NCBI RefSeq assembly: GCF_013368755.1
Contig: NC_049564.1
Coordinates: forward strand, 814,001 to 878,000
DNA from: Talaromyces rugulosus
Lineage: Eukaryota > Ascomycota > Eurotiomycetes > Eurotiales > Trichocomaceae
Length of the DNA: 64,000 bases
Direction: 5' to 3'
Below are positions 56,925-64,000 of the stretch, piece after piece. The notes beneath the pieces were generated by a model that was not told the DNA's origin, searched no databases, and worked only from the letters and a program-made list of their open reading frames with translations. A program made the translations under genes and the position numbers. The number at the start of each line of letters is the position of its first letter. Position 1 is the first letter of the stretch.

Positions 56925-58975
56925 CTAACTTGAAGGCGATGCTTGATGGAAAATTCTCTCCTTCAGAATGGCCTCCATTTTGGCCAGCGAGGGACTGACT
57001 TCTGCCACGCTTTCGAAAAGATGAACTGCCTTTCCCAAACTCTGCAGGACTCCCGGCGAGACTGCACTGAGCAGGCACGGGGCCGTTGATGCTGTCAAGG
57101 CTGCCATCGAAATTGTAAACACGCTATATCAGACGTTCGGTTAGCTAATAAGAAATCGCTTCTACATATTGATGGAACAAATTACCTTGCATATAATGTC
57201 CAGATATTAGGTTTGCAGGTGCTCACAGAAATAGCCGCACATGCAATAAACTCAATGTAACTATCAAAAAAGCCACGACAGTGAAGAAGGAGGTCATCAT
57301 CGGCCTCGCCAGTAACCGATGCCTGGTAGACCGCTGGCCAATATATTGAAGCCCTGAATGCATAACATTGCGTATGCAGGAATTCCGCTTGCGCTAAACC
57401 CCTAGAAGGGACGCTGTCGTCGTTATCACCCCTAAGAGCCAATTCATCTGGAAGAAGATCGTACCACTCCTGCAATTGCTGCTCCAGTTCTGCTGCAATT
57501 ACAGGCGCATATGAGAATTCGACTTGGGACAACCTTCGAACAGACGATGTGCAACGTTGAAGCATCTTCCGCATCGCAATTTCTGCCACAAAATACGACA
57601 AGTCGTGGTGACGCAGAGCTTGCTCGTGCATTATCCCTTCGGCTTCATCTCCGCTAGCCTCGACTGGGAGGAGAGATGGGTACCATATCCAGGTCTCGTA
57701 GCTGACTGGAACTGTAGTAACTGAATCCATGCTCCAAATACTACTGTCGACCAGATCCAGCTGGACAGTGATCTCACTTTGAAAACGGTCAGCCAAATTG
57801 TAGCTTTCTGACGCCATATTGTTTGATAGCAAATTGTTCGAATAGGGTCAAGAACCTTTCAATCAAAACGGCAGTCCAGTAGCAGTTTCCAATAATTGAT
57901 GGCCGAGATAAATCATTCTCATCATCAGGGTGACTAGGAATAGGCCATCAATATTAGACAAGAGGGCCTTTTTTTTTTGGCGTTCAAGTCTGGGCGCTCA
58001 CTTTATCAACCTATCTTGAATTTTATGTGAGGCTATAGCCACGAAATCGTGTGCTCGGCATGGCTGGGCGTAGCACAGATAGAACATGCTAAATAAAAGC
58101 AAACACTGTGTGCTTCTAGTGCTGCTATCTGCCAGAACGCAGGGGAGCATGTCTTCCGCTGCTTGAATGTATATGTTTTCTGGGCGATTCTTCTGTGCAT
58201 GCACAATTGACTCATATCTGGCCAGAGAACCTATCGCTAAAACGAGGAGGGCTAGGCAAGAGTATACGGAGGGTTGAAAGGGTGCTGATATCACCTGCAG
58301 AAATTCATCCATATAATCCACGTGGAGAATGGGATACCAAATATGGACATGTTCAGCAAACGCGTTCAAAAACCTAGATTCCAACGGTGCTTGATGTTAG
58401 TCAAGAGGCCAAACTACTAAAGAGATAAGTGATCCCCTTGCCACTTACTCTAATGCCTGAGCAAAATCGACCATCACAACTGGGACACTGGACGGACGAG
58501 AGCAAAATGATTGACCTCTGCTTTCCATCTGCTCCAGTAGGACCGAAAATGATCGATCCAGCTTGAGAAGCGCCATGAATGACTGGTTCTTGATGGTCAT
58601 AATCGGGAAGCCGGCTAATGGATCCTGGTCACCAAAGGGATCCCACGGCAATTGCTCCTTGACCGAGTACGCACGCTCGGAAGCTTTGGTGTCTATGACC
58701 CTGGTAATGTGGTCCAGCTGTTTCCAAATCCTCGATAACTCTACTGCGAAACTGAAATTCAGGTTAGACGCTGGGCGAGATGCGGCGCAGTGCTTCACTC
58801 ACGGAGAGGGAGGGTCTGGGTTTCCATCGTAGAAACAGTCTTTGCTCCGACGCATACAGAACGAGCATTTGGGCCGCCGACCATCACATTTTGTCCGCCT
58901 TTCTCGACACGTATTGCAGGCCAGAGGACTCCGGTGTCGTCGGCCGTTCCGCGACAAGTGACTCTTAAGACTCAT
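56925..58975 (-). CDS. Zn(II)2Cys6 transcription factor, paralog B
   Basis: 571 aa from exons 58803-58975, 58449-58751, 58002-58373, 57856-57933, 57186-57776 and 56925-57123. Zinc cluster: 'ACNTCRERRTKCDG' and 'CSFCMRRSKDC' at residues ~19-45. Later blocks are shared with the other two paralogs: 'HVHIWYPIL', 'RAHDFVAIASHKIQ', 'YWTAVLIESEITVQLDL', 'VAEIAMRKMLQRC', 'SIYWPAVYQA' and 'SPSLAKMEAILKERI' at the end. All five introns (51, 75, 68, 79 and 62 bp) are phase 2. The DNA-binding and middle domains look intact. It sits between the hexose transporter and the small membrane protein, so a role in controlling sugar genes is plausible; it could equally be a competing or diverged duplicate. Confidence 0.87.
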
Positions 58976-60261
58976 GGGCTTTTTGCTTTCATCTACGGGA
59001 TTCTTTTCCTTTACGGAAGTCGATTAGAGTAACCTGTAATAATATAGTAATCTTTAATAGAATCATTTCAGGTGCCAAAAAGACCAATATAGGGAAAGGA
59101 ATGTTACGGCCGAGCCTCCAAAAACCGGCATCCCGTGCTAGGTACTAGTGTTCACTATCGCCCGGCACGAACGCTGGCTGTCCAATTGCATAGAAGGAAT
59201 GGGTCGTCTCCTTTGCCAGAATGTTTCTAAAATACGTCTAGTGCATTCTACTGCGGCTGGGAAACAACCCGGAAGGGAATCTCGTGACACTATAACTACA
59301 TGAAACTCATCTAGGCAGTCTTGTGACCAATGAGGATGCTGAAAATTCGGATTTCGCGGAGTGTGTGATGTTGATGGTGTGCTTTGCCAGTCAAATCTTT
59401 GCATGGCTTAGATTCTACACGATCAGCTATACGCAAATGCTCCGTTATTTTCCCGTTCCTGCTAATTTCATGAAGGTACGAATTCATGGGCGCATGCATC
59501 TCCTCTATACCGGAGCATGGTGGTCCGATAGAAAGCCTCGCTTTCTTACCTTGGATCCCTACCGTATTTCAACAAGCTCAAAGGAGATTTTAGGGCATCC
59601 GCTCGTCACCGGACAACGCCAAACGCACGTTTCGATAGGTTAGATAGCCCCACGTCTTCACTAGTAAATATTATTACATTTAATTAGTGCCTCTCCACAG
59701 GGGGCCATAGCAAAACTGTGCATGCTTGGCAAGGATGTATTTTCTTTAGGTCTCCAGGGAAATATTCATTTTTCCAGGCTGTACAAAATTTGCCAACGTG
59801 GGAATTGCTAGTGTGCCTCAAGAATGGTTAGCACACATGAGACAGCTTTGCTTGATGGAAATAACTGAATTGACTGTGTGTAAAGGTAATTACAGAGTTT
59901 GTGTTAATAAAAACCGTTTTCTTTGTTTGCTTACACGTAGGTTGGTCTGAGGCAGATGTGTCGACGTATACTGACATTTTCTCAACAGCAGTTTTCCACC
60001 ATTATATACTACAGCATGTCTCTTTTCCCCTCCTTGTCTCTTGTATGTCCCAGATAATGATATTCGGCTCATGCACAATGTGCGACGCTCACTGGACTTT
60101 TCAATGGCGAGATCTCATGGTGGTGGACGCTTTGGGGCGCATGCTCATCGGGGAACATCGATTGATTTCTGCAGTCTGATGCACGTCCGATCGGTTCAGT
60201 GGGCTCGTTCATCCAACACACGGGGTAAAAAAGAACAACTAGAGAATAGTTGGAAACAGAA
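58976..60261. other. Intergenic region upstream of regulator B
   Basis: About 1.3 kb with no convincing gene. A single TCGCGGAG half-site occurs at 59354-59361, about 380 bp upstream of regulator B. A 106-aa plus-strand frame (59323-59643) shows no domain or family likeness. Confidence 0.45.
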
Positions 60262-61307
60262 CTAACCTAAAGGGTGCATTCCGCGTTGTAGCAACCACCG
60301 GGCATTGAGTTTATCGAGCGCAGTCTTGAAATCATCTAGAATAACAGTGTCGCAGAGACATTTGAAAACGAAACACAGCTAGTGATTCGCTCCCATTCAG
60401 TATGTTGTTTTGGTCCAGGTGACATCTCCGAAAAGAAAGAAAACTCCCACCTTCCAGAAAGGATTGATCCCCATAGTCGCAGTGACCCGCAACGTTCCAG
60501 TCACGCTCAAGATATCAAGAATGAGAAATGTAATGGAGAGACCCATTGAAGCCAGCATGAGGCCAAATCGCGGAGATTCACGCACGAGCTCAATGATACC
60601 AAAATTATAATGCGTCTTGATCACCCAAAAGATATTACATGTTGTGAAGATCCACCAGGGGTCACTGGATACGCCAATATGTTAGCGAACAAGCCTGGAC
60701 ACAGAATGCATTGACACGATAAACATTGTGATCATACCGAAATAGCGCTTCCAGTGGTCGCATCTTCTCGTAGAAAGCAGCATCGATATTGTTGAAGTAG
60801 GCAAAGTTGGCGAAAATCTCTACTGCCCAGTACGGTTGAACGAGGACAATGGTCCCAATATAGGCGAGTGACAACCATCGTGCCATGAAGGCCTTGTTTT
60901 TCATCCAGGCGATCACATTATGCAAAGACCAGGAGATGATCAACCCAATCGCCGTTGATGCCAAATACCACCCGTACGCTGGTTCTGGGGCGAAGATGAA
61001 GGTTCCATGAGGCATGGCTAAGATCAACTGAAGTGACGCAATTAGGTACTGGGACAGGTGGTTGTGTTTCAGGTACAAATAGCTACTTTACCTCTAACAA
61101 GATCATCTTGTGCAGAAATACGCCTGATCGCATGTTTACATAGGTGATCGCGGCCATGATGACTAGGGAACCCGTCATTAGACCCTGCGACCAGGCCTCC
61201 AGGATGAGAGCGGCAGGGTCATCGACTGGTCGAGAAACGTCTCTCTTGACGAGGAAGGGCGCATGATCCAAAACATTTGGTTTTGAATAGATACTAGAAT
61301 TGTTCAT
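60262..61307 (-). CDS. Small fungal multi-spanning membrane protein of unknown function
   Basis: 278 aa from exons 61092-61307, 60738-61027, 60451-60664 and 60262-60378 (introns 64, 73 and 72 bp). It has about seven hydrophobic segments, for example 'GLMTGSLVIMAAITYV', 'YLASTAIGLIISWSLHNVI', 'LAYIGTIVLVQPYWAVEIF' and 'MLASMGLSITFLILDILSV'. Conserved-looking blocks are 'AMPHGTFIFAPEPAYGWYLAST', 'FANFAYFNNI', 'ELVRESPRFG', 'GINPFWK' and 'DDFKTALDKL'. It belongs to an uncharacterised family of ascomycete integral membrane proteins as far as I recall; no function is proposed. It is divergent from regulator C and shares with it a promoter carrying the cluster palindrome. Confidence 0.8.
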
Positions 61308-61819
61308 AATGGTAGATGGTAAGTACCATAAAATCCAGATCTTGAATGTAGGTTTTCACCCCGTGGGGTTGAGCTTTCTGCCCTTGCATCTCATTTATTA
61401 TTTCATCTTGCTATGCCCTCAAGGGATGGGCCCATGCTTTCCTCCTCGATCTCCCCGCACTGGAAATCCTGGAGAATGGATTCTCAGCAACGGTTGGGTG
61501 AATAATCAATAAATACGGCAAACGAGCTGTTATTGGTAGGGATAGGCATTGTCAGTCAGCCTCGCGGAGAGGAGGGCTATTCCGCGATGACTTGGCCAAT
61601 CAGACTCAAAGTTGCCCGCAAATTGCGAGGATACGTTATGAACCAGACCTCGCTTAAGTATAGTACGATACGCTTCATGGATCACACAGGTCCGTTAAGA
61701 AAGAAAAAGCAGCTTCAAACAGGTCAGAGCAGTTATATCAGCCGATCACTCCTAGAGGACAGGGCAAACTGGAATAGGATATACTACTTAGATCAAGATT
61801 CGATTAATTTGTAGGGCGC
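61308..61819. promoter_or_regulatory. Divergent promoter of the membrane-protein and regulator C genes
   Basis: 512 bp. Contains the palindrome at 61562-61587, 254 bp from the membrane-protein start and 232 bp from the regulator start. Confidence 0.55.
61562..61587. promoter_or_regulatory. Inverted repeat TCGCGGAG-N10-TTCCGCGA in the divergent promoter
   Basis: Eight-base arms with one mismatch and a 10-nt spacer. Same motif as at 45639, 51431 and 56525. Confidence 0.65.
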
Positions 61820-63842
61820 ATGGCCATGAATGCCCATCGGTCCACCTTCTTCGCCTGTGAGCAATGCCGGGAGCGCAAAAGAAGATGTAACAGAGCCAGG
61901 CCCAAATGCTCGTCGTGCATCGTTCTGGATGTGGAGTGTTTCTATACACCGGCTTCAGCTTCTCAGCCGTCACAGTCAGTCGTTTCATAGTGCTCTTCAT
62001 TTTCACTATTTTGTCTAGATTAATAATATTATAGCAGACAAGTGCAAGAATTCTCCAACATTCGAGAGAGGTTGGATTATATTGCACCATTGGTTAAAGA
62101 CCTCGGGGCTCCGCCTACATTCTGGAAACACGCCCCGTATCTCCAACCACAGGCTCCCCCCATCACCATCAAATCCCAATTCCTAATGCAGATGGTTGGA
62201 TTGCGATTAGATTTTCCGGCCTTTGTCTATCGTCTAGAAGAAGCCACACCGTATATTCCCGCGGCCTCCGTGGAGGGTAAGCTGCTCAGACTATCAGAGG
62301 AAAAAGTTACCGCGTATGTATGTTTCTTATCAATCAGCAATTAAAGTTCAAAAAAAAAAGGGAAACCTCTAATTGCGTCTCACTAATAGGGTTATACGCA
62401 TATTCACAGAGGAGGTTCACGTGTGGTACCCCATCCTCCATCCGGACATCACCAATCACTTCTTTGAGACGAACAGCTCAGGTTTCCCACCTTCAACCAA
62501 GTCCTGCTCATGTCTCCTCGTTGCATCAATCGCGTTTATACTGAGGAAGGCACAATCAGAGTCTATCTATTCTGAAGCTGCCTTGTCAATGGTTCCGATA
62601 GTGCTCCAAGAGGACAGTGTGGTCAGTATTCAGTGTTTAATTCTCTTGAGTATACACTTTGCCTGTCGAGTGCAGCCACGGCAATCCTACGATTATATCC
62701 GAATAGCCTCCTTCCGTATACACTCTCTCCTTAGAAGGTACGTTTCTCATCTCAGCCACTATGAAGGAAGACGCGGGCTTTGTGTGGCAAAATATACACA
62801 CCATATGCCGCTAACTTGCAGCTAGAGAAGAAGCCTTTTCGGAGAGGTCGACAGAATGGCAACTGCTAAAGCGCATATATTGGGTAATATACATGATAGA
62901 AAGGTCTACCTGCGATTGATTTCCCTTCACAACCTGAAACATGCGCCTAACGATAAAGACAGTGAGATTTCCATGCATTTAAACTTATCTACAGCGTACA
63001 ATCGGCGACGACCTGGTGGCTCTTATGCCCCAATTCCCTTTACCACCAATGACAAGTCTTGGGACATCCTCGCTGAATCAAGTCCGTCTAGCTCATGCTT
63101 GACTCCGTCACCAGATACTCCTAGTCAATCGCAGCATTATCCCCTCGACTTTACCAAAGAACTCCACTTACAACAATTGTTAGACAAGTGCATGGACTCA
63201 GCGACAGGAGATTCATACCCTATCCACCCAACTAGTATATCCTCTGCGGAGGAAAGGCTCAGTTTGCAACAGTTATTGGATTCTCTGCCACCCATACCGC
63301 CGTTCAGGGTGACTTCAATGCCCCAGGATATATCCACTCGCCACCAGCACGGTACTCTGCTTCGGGCGAAATATCACGCATATGAGATCTCCAGCTACTG
63401 GCCGGCAATATACCGTGCCACTCTACTTAAATCTGCTGACTCAGAGCTACTACCTTACGGTCCACTCTTCGTTGAATCGATAGTAAGCTTCTTGGGTACA
63501 GCCAATGTCGCCGGTCGGTCATGTATCCCGAAGTCCTGGTCACTTTGTGCAAGGTATGTGTGTGAAATCACAGCAATTCTGCTTCTCTCCCTTTTTATTT
63601 TTTTTTTTTTTTTTGCAGTTGTCGGTTCTAAACTGTTACATCTGAATAGCCTTTTTATCGTGTCCATGGTAGCTGTTTGGACAGTAGACAATCTGCGCCT
63701 CCAAAGCCCGTTTCTACCTAGGCTCCGGGGATATCTCAAAGATACCTTGGATACTCTTAAGCAATTTAGCGAGCTTAGCCCGTCAGTGAAATACATGGCA
63801 GAAGTGCTAGAGAACAGGTTGCAGGAGATTGACGTTCTGTAA
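61820..63842 (+). CDS. Zn(II)2Cys6 transcription factor, paralog C
   Basis: 546 aa from exons 61820-61974, 62038-62313, 62390-62737, 62826-62903, 62963-63553 and 63650-63842. Zinc cluster: 'ACEQCRERKRRCNR' and 'CSSCIVLDVEC' very near the N-terminus. Shared blocks: 'EVHVWYPILHPD', 'YDYIRIASFRIHSLLRR', 'RIYWVIYMIESEISMHLNL', 'SSYWPAIYRA' and 'SPSVKYMAEVLENRL'. All introns are phase 2 and lie at the same places as in paralog B, so the genes arose by duplication. It lacks the fourth-helix residues 'AEIAMRKML' seen in A and B, which may mean divergence in that segment. Regulation through the palindrome upstream, possibly by itself, is inference. A second Met at 61826 is an alternative start. Confidence 0.85.
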
Positions 63843-64000
63843 AATATCATGGTTGGAGTAGGCCATTGTAAGGGGTTACACATATGAGGAAAAGATGAGG
63901 TGAAATTATTGTCGTAGGGTATAGGAACTTTTAGCCGAATCTAAGAAGGATACTGCCTAGTGTTTCCGAGGCCATCTGGCCCTATTAAATCGAAAGTAAG
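63843..64000. other. 3' flank of regulator C
   Basis: Presumed untranslated region and spacer to the right edge; nothing recognised. Confidence 0.4.

Noticed and set aside
57776..57832. Start of regulator B's C-terminal part at an ATG near 57820
   Set aside because: The ATG lies in an intron: splicing 57855 to 57777 restores the block LIESEITVQLDL shared with both paralogs.
59323..59643. A 106-codon plus-strand frame in the spacer upstream of regulator B
   Set aside because: No domain, no splice-supported extension and no conserved motif; kept only as part of the spacer.
60568..60578. A TCGCGGAG word matching the palindrome half-site
   Set aside because: It lies in the coding exon of the membrane protein (Ser-Pro-Arg codons) without a partner arm.

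Overview
The window is nuclear DNA of a filamentous ascomycete (Pezizomycotina; Eurotiales is my best guess from gene content, not tested). Genes carry many 47-125 bp GT-AG introns, gene order is mixed-strand, there is no operon structure, and the protein set is fungal (Rxt3, battenin, dual-targeted carnitine acetyltransferase, Zn2Cys6 regulators, a highly reducing polyketide synthase). Exon joins were worked out by hand from reading frame, splice signals and family knowledge. No RNA gene or CRISPR array was seen.

Positions 1-25000 are ordinary core genome: a bromodomain protein (cut by the left edge), DPH1 (diphthamide), HMG-CoA lyase, an SDHAF4-type assembly factor, an unknown protein, acetylornithine aminotransferase, an HSL-type alpha/beta hydrolase, battenin, the Rpd3L subunit Rxt3, valyl-tRNA synthetase and carnitine acetyltransferase.

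From about 25000 the content becomes accessory. Positions 25257-42335 look like a polyketide cluster: an epoxide-hydrolase-like protein, a zinc alcohol dehydrogenase, a 2495-aa KS-AT-DH-MT-ER-KR-ACP synthase, a divergent cytosolic-type thiolase and an FSH1/LovG-type hydrolase whose nucleophile position is Cys. A structurally intact pogo/Fot1-like transposon (1876 bp, identical 46-bp inverted repeats, TA target duplication) sits between the dehydrogenase and the synthase. The synthase/thiolase promoter holds a 93-bp direct repeat. Positions 42336-45500 are a decayed, AT-rich zone with relics of a methyltransferase and an alpha/beta hydrolase.

Positions 45600-63842 look like a sugar-utilisation locus: a broken GH32 fructosidase gene, an intact GH172 (DUF2961) enzyme without signal peptide, two MFS sugar transporters, a small membrane protein, and three paralogous Zn2Cys6 regulators sharing most intron positions. 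An inverted repeat (TCGCGGAG - 7 to 12 nt - CTCCGCGA) lies upstream of the GH32 relic, both transporters and the membrane-protein/regulator pair; at three genes it is about 255-265 bp from the start codon. My main inference is that this is a self-regulated import-and-intracellular-hydrolysis system for a fructose-containing oligosaccharide or difructose anhydride.
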